Positions 8,522 to 16,786 of a stretch of DNA of 64,000 bases are shown piece after piece. A program made the translations under genes and the position numbers. The stretch is from Roseateles aquatilis. GTDB taxonomy: Bacteria > Pseudomonadota > Gammaproteobacteria > Burkholderiales > Burkholderiaceae_C. The stretch covers positions 1 to 64,000 of the forward strand of contig NZ_NIOF01000010.1 in NCBI RefSeq assembly GCF_002205645.1. The letters run 5' to 3'. Under the pieces are notes generated by a model. The model was given only the letters and a program-made list of their open reading frames with translations, did not search any database and was not told where the DNA came from. Position 1 is the first letter of the stretch, and every line of letters begins with the position of its first letter.

Positions 8522-9106
8522 TCAGCGCTTCTTCGGCTTCAGCGGCGCGATGCTTTGCTGCAGCTTGCGCCATTCGTCGACCTGCGTGGTCGGCGATGCG
8601 GCGGGCTTCGGGGCCGGCGCCGGAGCAACAGCGGCGGTGGAGGGCGTCAGCACTTCGCCCAGCAGGTCCAGCAGACGGGTACGTGCCCGTTGCGGATGGC
8701 GCCGGTAGTAGGTCAGGACCAGGCCGACGATGAAGCGCTCGTCGTCGTCCTGCGGCAGGCTGGGGGAAGGCTCGGGCGCGCCCGGCGCGCCGGCCGGCGA
8801 GGCGCGGCCTGATAAAGGTCCGTTGCCCTGGAGGCTGGTCGCGCCGTGCTCCACATCCATCCAGCCGTTGGGCTTGTGGCTGAGCTGTTCGAACTGGCGG
8901 GCCAGCCGCTCACCGATCTGGCGGGACCGGCTCTTGATCTGGCTCCAGTAGCTGGGCTGGATCTGCAGACGCTCGGCGAAGCGCCGTTCCAGGCCGCGCA
9001 GGGCAGCGACGTCGGGGTTCTTGATCGTCGCGGCGACAAACTCGTCGAACAGGCGCATCGCGTTGTCCAGGCGGATCTGCGCGACATCGCGGGAGGCGGA
9101 GCACAT
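8522..9106 (-). CDS. Putative helix-turn-helix (XRE/CI-like) DNA-binding protein
   Basis: This 194-residue protein has, at about residues 35-85, the pattern LERRFAERLQIQPSYWSQIK followed by RSRQIGERLARQFEQ and PNGWMD. This resembles repressor helix-turn-helix proteins of the type 'YVSQIKSGKR..G...AR..E...GKP.GWMD'. A Pro/Ala-rich linker and a short C-terminal region with a conserved-looking Trp follow. No known regulon can be named. It stands alone between the small basic protein gene and the EF-G-like gene. Confidence 0.6.
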   Translation of the reverse strand: MCSASRDVAQIRLDNAMRLFDEFVAATIKNPDVAALRGLERRFAERLQIQPSYWSQIKSRSRQIGERLARQFEQLSHKPNGWMDVEHGATSLQGNGPLSGRASPAGAPGAPEPSPSLPQDDDERFIVGLVLTYYRRHPQRARTRLLDLLGEVLTPSTAAVAPAPAPKPAASPTTQVDEWRKLQQSIAPLKPKKR

Positions 9107-9231
9107 CCCCCAATGATAAAGCTTCGTTCACCAGCGCCCGCCCGGCGGCCCGGCTTCGTGCCGGCGCCGTTGCGGGAAGGGCCGGTGCCATGTCGCCGTC
9201 GCTGCCGGCGTCGGGCGGCCCACGCCGGCCG

Positions 9232-11361
9232 CTACTCGTCGTCTTTCAGGTGATAGCCGGCCGAAAGCTGCGCCTGCGTGTTGGGCGGCACCGCCTCGTA
9301 ATGGGACAGCACCATCGAGTAGCGACCCTGCCCGCTGGTCATCGCGTTGAGGCGGTTCTGATAGGCGCTCAGCTCCGCCAGCGGTGCCAGCCCCTCGACG
9401 CTGATCTGCCCCGGCACGATGCTTCGCGTCCCCAGCACCTGACCGCGCCGCGCCGCCAGGTCGCCGGTGACGTCGCCGGTGGACGCCTCGGGCGCGTTGA
9501 TCTCGATCTCCACGATCGGCTCCAGCACGATGGGCCGGGCCTCGCGCACGGCGGCGATGACCGCCTTGCGGCCGGCGGCGATGAAGGCGACCTCCTTGGA
9601 GTCCACCGAGTGGTGCTTGCCGTCGAAGACCGTCACCCGCAGGTCCACGACCGGATAACCGGCCACGACGCCGCGCTCCAGCGCCTGCCGGACGCCCTTC
9701 TCGACGGCCGGCATGAACTGGCCCGGCACCGTGCCTCCCTTGACGGCGTCGCGGAACTCGAAGCCGGCGCCGCGCTCCAGCGGCTCGACCCACAGCCAGA
9801 CCTCGCCGAACTGGCCGGCGCCGCCGGTCTGCTTCTTGTGGCGACTGTGCCCCTCGGCCTTCGCGGAGATGGTCTCCCGGTAGGCGATCTTCGGCGGCTG
9901 GGTCTGGACGTCGAATTTGTAGACCTCCTTCAGCCGGTCGAGCAGCACGCGCAGGTGCAGCTCGCCCAGGCCGTGGACCAGCGTCTCGCCGCCTTGCGGG
10001 CCCAGCCCCTCCTGATCGCCGCCGCGCTCCAGGCGCAGGCAGGGGTCTTCTTCCACCAGCCGCGTCAGCACCTCCCACAGCCGCTGCTCGTCGCCATGCC
10101 GGCTGGGCTGGATGGCGATGCCGTGCACCGGCGTTGGCAGCGACACCGGCGCCAGATGCAGGTGCTCGTCCTCCTGTGCATCGTGCAGCACCGCGTCGTA
10201 ATGGATCTCCTCCAGCTTGGCCAGCGCGCACAGGTCGCCGGGCAGCGCCTGCTCGATCTCGATGTGCTCCTTGCCCTGCAGCATGAACAGATGCGCGACC
10301 CGCACCGGCTTGCGCGCATGTCCGACGAACAACTGCGCGTTCTTCCTCAGCGTGCCCTGGTGGACACGCAGCATCGCCAGCTTGCCCAGGTAAGGATCGG
10401 ACTGGACCTTGAAGACATGCGCGACGACATGCCGCGTGGGGTCCATCTCGATGAACAGCGGCTCGGCCTCGTCGCCCTCGCGGCGCAGGAACTGCGGCGG
10501 GTTGGCCTCGTAGGGGTTGGGCAGCAGCTTCTCGATGATGTCCAGCAGTTCGGCCACCCCGGCGCCGGTGCGCGCCGACACGAAGCAGACGGGGATCAGG
10601 TGGCCTTCGCGAAAGGCCTGCTCCAGCGGTGCGTGCAGCTCGGTGGCGGGCACGTCGCCGTCGTTGAGATAGCGGTCGACGAAGTCCGGATCGACCTCCA
10701 CCACCTGCTCCACCAGCGCGCGGTGCGCGGCCTCGACCGAGCCGAAGTCGCTCTCGCCGCTGCAGCCGAAGAAGCAGTCCTGCACCCGGGCGCCACGCGC
10801 GGCGGGCAGGTTCAGCGGCAGGCATTCGCGGCCGAAGGCGGTCTGCAGTTGCCCCAGCAACGCCTGCGCGTCGACGCCGGGCGCGTCGATCTTGTTGACG
10901 ATGATCAGCCGCGTCAGGTCGCGCCCGGCGGCGGCGTCCATCATCCGCTGCGCCATCAGCTCCAGGCCGGTCTGCGCGTTGATGACGACGGCGACGGTCT
11001 CGACCGCCTCCAGCACCGGCAGCGCCTGGCCGATGAAATCGGGCGCGCCGGGCGTGTCCAGCAGGTGGATCCGCAGCCCATCGTGCGCGATGTGCATCAA
11101 CGAGGTCTGCAGGGAATGCTGCATCCGCCGCTCCAGCGGGTCGTGGTCGCTGACGGTATTGCCTTTCTCGACGCTGCCGGCGCTCTTGATCGCGCCCGCT
11201 TTCAGCAGCAGCGCCTCGGCCAGCGCGGTCTTGCCGGCGCCGGCCGGGCCGGTCAGTGCCAGGGTACGGATCGCCGCGATGCCGGGATGCCGAGGCAACG
11301 CGGCGATGCCTGGGCTGCCGGCGGGGGCGCCTTCCAGGTCGGGGGTGGGGCTGGGGCACAT
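9232..11361 (-). CDS. Elongation factor G-like GTPase (non-canonical EF-G paralogue)
   Basis: This 709-residue protein aligns over the whole EF-G architecture: a G domain with P-loop GPAGAGKT (38-45), DTPGAPDF (102-109) and NKID (156-159), then domains II-V, including the domain IV segment GGAGQFGEVWL and the C-terminal domain. It differs from housekeeping EF-G. The P-loop reads GPAGAGKT instead of GHVDAGKT, and the usual catalytic His of DTPGHVDF is replaced by Ala107. It is not in an str operon, so it is a second EF-G-type factor, possibly for stress or ribosome recycling. ATG 11361 follows GAGAGGA. Confidence 0.85.
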   Translation of the reverse strand: MCPSPTPDLEGAPAGSPGIAALPRHPGIAAIRTLALTGPAGAGKTALAEALLLKAGAIKSAGSVEKGNTVSDHDPLERRMQHSLQTSLMHIAHDGLRIHLLDTPGAPDFIGQALPVLEAVETVAVVINAQTGLELMAQRMMDAAAGRDLTRLIIVNKIDAPGVDAQALLGQLQTAFGRECLPLNLPAARGARVQDCFFGCSGESDFGSVEAAHRALVEQVVEVDPDFVDRYLNDGDVPATELHAPLEQAFREGHLIPVCFVSARTGAGVAELLDIIEKLLPNPYEANPPQFLRREGDEAEPLFIEMDPTRHVVAHVFKVQSDPYLGKLAMLRVHQGTLRKNAQLFVGHARKPVRVAHLFMLQGKEHIEIEQALPGDLCALAKLEEIHYDAVLHDAQEDEHLHLAPVSLPTPVHGIAIQPSRHGDEQRLWEVLTRLVEEDPCLRLERGGDQEGLGPQGGETLVHGLGELHLRVLLDRLKEVYKFDVQTQPPKIAYRETISAKAEGHSRHKKQTGGAGQFGEVWLWVEPLERGAGFEFRDAVKGGTVPGQFMPAVEKGVRQALERGVVAGYPVVDLRVTVFDGKHHSVDSKEVAFIAAGRKAVIAAVREARPIVLEPIVEIEINAPEASTGDVTGDLAARRGQVLGTRSIVPGQISVEGLAPLAELSAYQNRLNAMTSGQGRYSMVLSHYEAVPPNTQAQLSAGYHLKDDE

Positions 11362-11608
11362 GGCTCGATCCTCTCAGGCAAGAGTTGGACGTGGTCAGGA
11401 GCCGGAATTGCAGCCAGCGTAGAGGAAGCGCCCGGCATGCACAAGCGAGGGGCATCGATGACCGCCCATGGCGCCGACGCACCGACCGCCAGCGCCGGCC
11501 ACCGCCGGCCGACAGGCGCGGTCGCTCGTCGCCGCTCGCGGAGCCGGCGCGAGCGGCGCCTAGACTCGCCGGATCGACAGGGTCGACACAACTTCAAGGA
11601 GAACGGAC

Positions 11609-12784
11609 ATGAGCGTGGCGGAATGGATCTCGACGTTGGCGGTCGCGGTGGCGGCGACCGCCTGCGGCGGCGGCGGCGGTGGGGGCGGTGGCGACGACAC
11701 GGCCCTGCCCACGCAGCCCGGCGGTGGCGCGGCGGCCCCGACGATGCAGACGCTGAACACGGGCCTGGACCGCCCCTGGGGCATTGCGCAACTGCCTGAC
11801 GGGCAATTGCTGGTCACGCAGAAGGGCGGCACGGTGGTGCGCCTGTCCGCCACCGGCAAGACGCAGGCGACCGTCACGGGCGTGCCCAAGGTGCTCGACA
11901 GCGGCCAGGGCGGCCTGCTCGGCATCGCGATCGATCCCGACTTCGCGACCGCCGGCGGCAACTGGGTCTACGTCTCCTACTCGGAGCCCGGCACCGGCGG
12001 CGAGACCGGCCTGGCCGGCACGTCCGTCGCGCGGGGACGCCTCGCCGGCGACGCGCTGACCGACGTGCAGGTGATCTTCCGCCAGTCGCCGAAGGTCGAC
12101 AGCCCCGGGCACTACGGCTCCCGGCTGGTCTTCGCGCGCGACAAGACGCTCTACATCACCACCGGGGAGCGCATGAAGGGCGCGCCGTCTCAGGACCTGC
12201 AGCAGACGCTGGGCAAGGTGATCCGCGTCAATCGCGACGGCAGCATCCCAGCCGGCAATCCGACGTTCGCCTCGCCGGCCAGGCCGGGCATCTGGAGCTA
12301 CGGCCACCGCAACATCCAGGGCGCGGCGCTGAATCCCCGCACCGGCGAGCTCTGGATCACCGAGCACGGCCCGCAAGGCGGCGACGAGGTCAACATCGCC
12401 CGCGCCGGCCAGAACTACGGCTGGCCGGTGAAGAGCTACGGCTGCCCCTACGGCTCGCCGGTCGACGACGCCTGCCGCATCGGCGGCGGCACCCACGCGC
12501 CGACCTACGTGGAGCCGCTGACGACCTGGACGCCGATCTCCATCGCCCCCGCCGGGCTGACCTTCTACACCGGCGACATGTTCCCGGAGTGGCGCGGTCA
12601 ACTGATCTCCGGCTCGCTGGCGGGCACGGCGCTGTGGCGCATCGCGCTGGACGGCGACACCGTGACCGGCAAGGAGAAGATGTTCGGCGACCTGGGCGAG
12701 CGCTTCCGCGACGTCATCCAGGCGCGCGACGGCTCGCTGCTGATGGTCACCGACGGCGGCAAGCTGCTGCGCCTGGCGCGCTGA
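11609..12784 (+). CDS. PQQ-dependent aldose sugar dehydrogenase, lipoprotein-like
   Basis: This 391-residue beta-propeller belongs to the glucose/sorbosone dehydrogenase family (YliI/Asd type), which oxidises aldose sugars in the periplasm with PQQ. The conserved parts are DRPWGIAQLPDGQLLVTQ, GGLLGIAIDPDF, GHYGSRLVF, LYITTGER and ELWITEHGPQGGDE. The N-terminus has a hydrophobic stretch ending in ATAC (Cys19) followed by nine glycines, like a lipoprotein with a flexible spacer. The n-region lacks a positive charge, which is unusual. AAGGAG at 11596 fixes the start. It is divergent from the EF-G-like gene. Confidence 0.85.
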   Translation: MSVAEWISTLAVAVAATACGGGGGGGGGDDTALPTQPGGGAAAPTMQTLNTGLDRPWGIAQLPDGQLLVTQKGGTVVRLSATGKTQATVTGVPKVLDSGQGGLLGIAIDPDFATAGGNWVYVSYSEPGTGGETGLAGTSVARGRLAGDALTDVQVIFRQSPKVDSPGHYGSRLVFARDKTLYITTGERMKGAPSQDLQQTLGKVIRVNRDGSIPAGNPTFASPARPGIWSYGHRNIQGAALNPRTGELWITEHGPQGGDEVNIARAGQNYGWPVKSYGCPYGSPVDDACRIGGGTHAPTYVEPLTTWTPISIAPAGLTFYTGDMFPEWRGQLISGSLAGTALWRIALDGDTVTGKEKMFGDLGERFRDVIQARDGSLLMVTDGGKLLRLAR

Positions 12785-12791
12785 GCCGTCC

Positions 12792-12810
12792 CGGCGCGCG
12801 CGTCGCGCCG
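12792..12810. terminator. GC hairpin between convergent genes
   Basis: A 7-bp stem (CGGCGCG / CGCGCCG) with a 5-base loop lies between the convergent sugar dehydrogenase and GNAT genes. It has no clear T run, so a terminator role is only a suggestion from position. Confidence 0.35.
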
Positions 12811-12818
12811 TCTCGCGA

Positions 12819-13358
12819 TCAAGCCGTGGCGTCCGGGGCCAGGCGTTTCCAGTACAGGGCCGTCGCGCGCAACTCGCCATTCGGGCTGGTGGCGAAGCAT
12901 GGGATCTCGCCGGTGCGCTGCCAGCCCAGAGACTGGTAGAACGCCTCGGCGCCCGACTGCGCCTCGGTGTCCAGCACCAGCAGCGTGAGACGCTCCTGGC
13001 GCGCGGCCTGCTCCAGCGCCGCCATCAACCGGACCGCCACACCGCGCCGCCGCGCGTCGCGATGGACCATCAGCTTCTGCACCTCGGCGCGATGCCGCCC
13101 GTTGGGCTTGCCACAGATCGAGAGCTGCACCGTGCCGAGCACGCGGTCGCCCTCGCGGGCGATCCAGAGGCGCTGGCGCGGACCGAGCTGATCGAAGACG
13201 CCTTCCCAGTACTCGCGCATCTGCGCCTCGTCGACGTCCTCCAGGAAGCCAAGCGAGCCACCGCCGTCGATGGTGTCGAAGAACAGCTCGCCGAGGGCGG
13301 GCATCCAGTCGCGGTCGGCGCCGCGCAATTCGATGAGGTCCAGGAGGGGCGTGGTCAT
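12819..13358 (-). CDS. GNAT-family N-acetyltransferase (tandem copy 2)
   Basis: This 179-residue protein is a GNAT acetyltransferase. The acetyl-CoA-binding region VQKLMVHRDARRRGVAVRLM (about residues 94-113) contains the RRGVA pyrophosphate-binding turn, and a C-terminal EAFYQSLGWQRTGEIP follows. It starts 7 bases after the stop of the upstream GNAT gene, to which it is clearly homologous. The two form a duplicated operon. The substrate is unknown; the C-terminal CFATSPNGELRATALYWKRL pattern resembles small-molecule or antibiotic-type GNATs. Confidence 0.88.
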   Translation of the reverse strand: MTTPLLDLIELRGADRDWMPALGELFFDTIDGGGSLGFLEDVDEAQMREYWEGVFDQLGPRQRLWIAREGDRVLGTVQLSICGKPNGRHRAEVQKLMVHRDARRRGVAVRLMAALEQAARQERLTLLVLDTEAQSGAEAFYQSLGWQRTGEIPCFATSPNGELRATALYWKRLAPDATA

Positions 13359-13365
13359 GCCCGCA

Positions 13366-13998
13366 TCAGACCAGATGCGGCAGGCGCTTGTAGTACATCG
13401 CGGCGGCCTGCAACTGGCCTTCGGCGCCGTGGCAGTGGTCGGGGATCTGGCCGGCGCGTTGCCAGCCCAGGTGCGCGAAGACCGCCTCGGCCTGCGAGTC
13501 GGCGCAGGTCTCCAACTGCAGCAGGTAGCGGCCCTGCGTGGCGGCGGCGCACTCCAGGCGGCTCATCAGCTGGCCGGCGACGCCGCGGCTGCGCTCCTGG
13601 CTGTGCACCATCAGCCGTTGGACCTCCCCACGATGGTGCGCGTTGGCCAGCGGGCACAGCGACATCTGGACCGCGCCCAGCAGCCGGCCGGGTCCCTCGG
13701 CCTCGCAGGCGATCCACAGCGCGTGGTGCTGCCCCAGCCGGGCGAAGACGCCGTGCCAGTAGTCCAGCGCCTGATAGCGCGACATCGGCGCCAGGAAGCC
13801 CAGCGTCGCGCCGTGGTGCACGTTGTCGATCAACAGGTCCGTCAGGGCCGGCAGCCACTGCAGATCGCGGGAGCTCAGCTTGACGACCTCGATCGAGGCG
13901 CGTTGCAGGGAAGGGGACGCGGCCGCGTCGGCGGCCAGCGCATTGAGGGCTCGCGGGGCGCGGGCATGGACGGCGGTGGGGCTGAGGGCGACATACAT
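13366..13998 (-). CDS. GNAT-family N-acetyltransferase (tandem copy 1)
   Basis: This 210-residue paralogue of the next gene shares the core VQRLMVHSQERSRGVAGQLM and AEAVFAHLGWQRAGQIP. It has about 35 extra N-terminal residues rich in Ala. The start is ATG 13998; a longer frame to 14340 is Arg/Pro-rich and would run through a sigma-54-type promoter, so it is rejected. It is the first gene of a two-gene operon whose likely promoter is at 14085-14099. The function is unknown; nitrogen control is inferred from the promoter. Confidence 0.85.
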   Translation of the reverse strand: MYVALSPTAVHARAPRALNALAADAAASPSLQRASIEVVKLSSRDLQWLPALTDLLIDNVHHGATLGFLAPMSRYQALDYWHGVFARLGQHHALWIACEAEGPGRLLGAVQMSLCPLANAHHRGEVQRLMVHSQERSRGVAGQLMSRLECAAATQGRYLLQLETCADSQAEAVFAHLGWQRAGQIPDHCHGAEGQLQAAAMYYKRLPHLV

Positions 13999-14084
13999 GG
14001 GCGGTGAACTCCAGGTCTCGGGTACGACTGTCCCGGTGGTCGATCTTTTGGATCTGCGAAGGTCGGGACCTGGAAAACCCTGAC

Positions 14085-14099
14085 GCAAACGTCGTGCCA
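14085..14099 (-). promoter_or_regulatory. Sigma-54 (RpoN)-type promoter upstream of the GNAT pair
   Basis: Read on the minus strand, TGGCACG (14099-14093), four bases and TTGC (14088-14085) match the -24/-12 consensus TGGCACG-N4-TTGC exactly. Transcription would start near 14073, giving a leader of about 75 bases before ATG 13998. I could not identify a clear enhancer site between 14100 and 14239. Confidence 0.65.
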
Positions 14100-14239
14100 G
14101 CCCACGGGCCCCCGCTCGCGATTGGGCGATTGCCGCGCGATCGCGGTGGCGGCGAAGCGGACCTGCGTGATCCACGTCACGATTGGGCCGACGCACGCCC
14201 GGCGGCACGACCCCTGGCGGCGGGCGCGAGCGGGTGGCG

Positions 14240-15421
14240 TCAGGCCGGGACCGCGACGCTGAGCTCAGCCTCCAGCCCCGGTTCGGCGCACAGGCGCCCC
14301 TTGCCCTGGCCCTTGGCGGCATACAACGCCGCCTCGGCACGGCGCAGCAGGTCGTCGATGTTGCGATCGCCGCCGCGCAGCTTGGCCCAGCCGGCGGAGT
14401 AACCCAGCGTGAAGCCGAGCTCGCGCGGCGCCTGCTCCAGCAGCGCGTCGCGCTGGCGGCGGTCCAGCGCCGGCGGTCCGACCAGGTCCGACCGCGCCAT
14501 CAGCACCGCGAAGCGCTGGCCGTCGATGCGGGCGACGACGTCGCCCAGCCGCTTCTGCTCGTCCAGGCAGCGGGCGAACAGCGCGATCGCCTGATCACCC
14601 TTGGCCTCGCCGTGCGTGGCGTTGATCGCCTTGCAGCCGTCCAGGTCCATGACCAGCAGCATCAGCGGCTCGTTGTAGCGCCGCGCCATCGAGATCATGT
14701 CCACCGAGCGTTGCTGGAACGCGCGCCGGTTCGAGAGCCCCGTGGCGGCGTCGACCTGCGAGAGGCGGCGCAACTCGGCCTCGCTCTCGCCGCGCCAGGC
14801 GACCAGGATCGCGATCGCCGCGGCCAGCACGCAGATGTTGGCCATCACCGCGAAGCCCATGTTGAGCGGGTGATCGGCGTCGAAGCTGGGCAGGTGCGCG
14901 GTGTCGAAGCCGGCCAGGTAGGCGCGGGCCAGGTTCAGCAGCGCCAGCAGGCCCATGCTGGCCGAGAGCAGCAGCCGCCAGCGCAGGTTGCCCACGGGGC
15001 CGCGCTTGACCGGCTGCATCAGGCTGACGCACAGCGCCAGCATCTGCAGCCCGATGCAGCCGTTGGACCAGGCCAGCCGCAGCGCGTAGTTGTCCCAGCC
15101 CGCCCCGTAGCCGACCATCACCAGCACCGGCATGGCGCGCTGGATCCACCGCCCGGTGCGGCCCGGCAGCCATTGGTCCGCCGCCATCCACAGCAGCGAC
15201 ACGCTGACGCTGAGCAGGCCCAGCGCCAGGATCGACGTCGGCCGCGTGCCGTCCGGCGGCAACAGCAGCAGCGCCCAGCCGGCGGCCTGCGCGAAGGCGC
15301 TGAGCTGCGCGCGGCGCGCGGCGAGGCTGTCGCACCACCCCAGCAGCAACGGCAGCAGCACCGCCAGCGACAGGGACTGGATCAACATCAGGCTGAACAG
15401 CGTCGGGACATCGAAGCGCAT
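14240..15421 (-). CDS. Membrane GGDEF-domain protein with degenerate active site
   Basis: This 393-residue protein has about seven N-terminal hydrophobic segments (residues 5-210) and a C-terminal GGDEF domain with DAATGLSNRRAF, the metal-site region VMDLDGCKAINATHG and a GDQAI segment. The signature loop that should read GGDEF is DGQRF (context ARIDGQRFAVL). Loss of both acidic residues predicts no diguanylate cyclase activity. It may act as a c-di-GMP or GTP sensor, or be decaying. ATG 15421 was chosen because the sequence upstream is Pro/Arg-rich. It is divergent from the lactonase gene. Confidence 0.8.
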   Translation of the reverse strand: MRFDVPTLFSLMLIQSLSLAVLLPLLLGWCDSLAARRAQLSAFAQAAGWALLLLPPDGTRPTSILALGLLSVSVSLLWMAADQWLPGRTGRWIQRAMPVLVMVGYGAGWDNYALRLAWSNGCIGLQMLALCVSLMQPVKRGPVGNLRWRLLLSASMGLLALLNLARAYLAGFDTAHLPSFDADHPLNMGFAVMANICVLAAAIAILVAWRGESEAELRRLSQVDAATGLSNRRAFQQRSVDMISMARRYNEPLMLLVMDLDGCKAINATHGEAKGDQAIALFARCLDEQKRLGDVVARIDGQRFAVLMARSDLVGPPALDRRQRDALLEQAPRELGFTLGYSAGWAKLRGGDRNIDDLLRRAEAALYAAKGQGKGRLCAEPGLEAELSVAVPA

Positions 15422-15533
15422 ACGTGCGGGCCGGCGGCGAGGCCGGCGTGGGCAAGGCTTGATCGGGCATTGTGGCCGTGTCCGGGGCACCCCGGCTTGG
15501 GGCTTGCGAGGGGGACCCGTAAAGTAGCCGCCG

Positions 15534-16661
15534 ATGAGTCCCTTCACCTCCGCCACGCCCGCCACGCCATCCGTCCTCGAACCGGGACCGGTCCCCACCG
15601 CGACGAGCGGCGCGTTCGGGACCGTCGGAGCCGCGAGAGCCGCCGCGCCGCCCTTCGCCTTCGCCGGCGGTTATGCGCCGCGATGCGCCGGCATCCATGC
15701 GCTCCATCGAGACGGGGACGGCCGCGTGCGGGCGGTGCTCGCCGCCGAGCTGGCCGGCAGCCCGACCTGGCTCCACCTCGCCGATGACGGCCGGCGCCTG
15801 CATGCGCTGCTGGAGGAGTCGCATGAGCTGGTCAGCTTCGACGTGGCCGCGGCCGATGGCGCGCTGACCTTGATCGCCCGCCATCCGACGGGCGGGGTGC
15901 TGCCGGTGCACCTCCAGCTCGACGGCGCCCATGCCTGGATCGCGCATTACGGCGACGGCACGCTGCGCCGGGCCCCGGTGGGCGCGGACGGCGCGCTCGG
16001 CGCGCCTGACATGACGCTCACGCCGCGCGCCGGGGGTGAGCCGCATGCCCACATGGTCCGCCGCCATCCGCGCTGGCCGCTGATGCTGGCGAGCGACCTG
16101 GGACAGGACCTGCTCCGCGCATGGCGCATGGACGCAGGCCCGCGCCCGGTGGAGCTCGACGGTCTCGCCCTGCCGTCAGGCAGCGGCCCGCGGCACTTCG
16201 TTTTTCACCCGCGCGACGATGGCCAGCTCTATCTGCTGAACGAGCAGGCGAACGCGCTTGACTGGCTGGGCCTGGACGCGCACGGTCGGCTGACGCCTCG
16301 CGCCCGGCTGAGCAGCCTGCCCGCCGGCTTCGAGGGCCTCAGCCATGCCTCGGACCTGCTGGCCGCGCCGGACGGCCGGCGGCTGTTCGCGCTCAACCGG
16401 CTGCATGACGGGATCGCGGTCTTCGATCTCGACGCGCAAGGCCGCCCCGCCTGGACCGGCGAGGTGTGGGCGCAGGGCAGTTATCCGCGCAGTGCGACGT
16501 TCAGTCCGGATGGTCGTGAACTCTGGGTCTGCCTGCAGCGCAGCCACCAGATCTGCGTGTTCGAGTTGGATGACGCCTGCGATGGCACCGGGCTGCCTCG
16601 CTTCTCGGGCCGCTTCATCGACATGCCGGGCGCGGCGAGCCTCGTCTTTCGCCAACGCTGA
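15534..16661 (+). CDS. Lactonase-family beta-propeller protein
   Basis: This 375-residue protein resembles the 6-phosphogluconolactonase/lactonase family (seven-bladed propeller). Repeated blade motifs are visible: GSPTWLHLADDGRRLHAL, GSGPRHFVFHP, GQLYLLNEQ, SDLLAAPDGRRLFALNR and GSYPRSATFSPDGRELWV. The first 40 residues are Ala/Pro/Thr-rich and lack a clear signal peptide. Members hydrolyse sugar lactones, sometimes in the oxidative pentose pathway; the exact substrate here is not evident. A pair of microsatellites begins four bases after the stop. Confidence 0.75.
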   Translation: MSPFTSATPATPSVLEPGPVPTATSGAFGTVGAARAAAPPFAFAGGYAPRCAGIHALHRDGDGRVRAVLAAELAGSPTWLHLADDGRRLHALLEESHELVSFDVAAADGALTLIARHPTGGVLPVHLQLDGAHAWIAHYGDGTLRRAPVGADGALGAPDMTLTPRAGGEPHAHMVRRHPRWPLMLASDLGQDLLRAWRMDAGPRPVELDGLALPSGSGPRHFVFHPRDDGQLYLLNEQANALDWLGLDAHGRLTPRARLSSLPAGFEGLSHASDLLAAPDGRRLFALNRLHDGIAVFDLDAQGRPAWTGEVWAQGSYPRSATFSPDGRELWVCLQRSHQICVFELDDACDGTGLPRFSGRFIDMPGAASLVFRQR

Positions 16662-16664
16662 CAC

Positions 16665-16712
16665 CATCGACATCGACATCGACATCGACATCGACATCGA
16701 CATCGACATCGC
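16665..16712. repeat. Hexanucleotide microsatellite (CATCGA)
   Basis: Seven perfect CATCGA units run from 16665 to 16706, followed by one CATCGC. They lie in the intergenic space between the lactonase stop and the convergent FtrA-type gene. Such arrays change copy number by slippage. No gene reads through it with a plausible product. Confidence 0.95.
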
Positions 16713-16720
16713 CGAGGCGC

Positions 16721-16750
16721 CACGCCACGCCACGCCACGCCACGCCACGC
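16721..16750. repeat. Pentanucleotide microsatellite (CACGC)
   Basis: Six perfect CACGC units follow the hexamer array after eight bases. The pentamer unit does not keep a reading frame, in line with a non-coding position. Confidence 0.95.
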
Positions 16751-16786
16751 CGCGACCGACCGGGCCGCATGGATGCCGCCCGACCC

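Noticed and set aside
13999-14340. N-terminal extension of the first GNAT protein
   Set aside because: It is Pro/Arg-rich and would read through the sigma-54-type promoter at 14085-14099. ATG 13998 gives a normal domain start.
16665-16750. CRISPR array
   Set aside because: The repeat units are 5-6 bases without spacers, and no cas genes are present. They are simple microsatellites.
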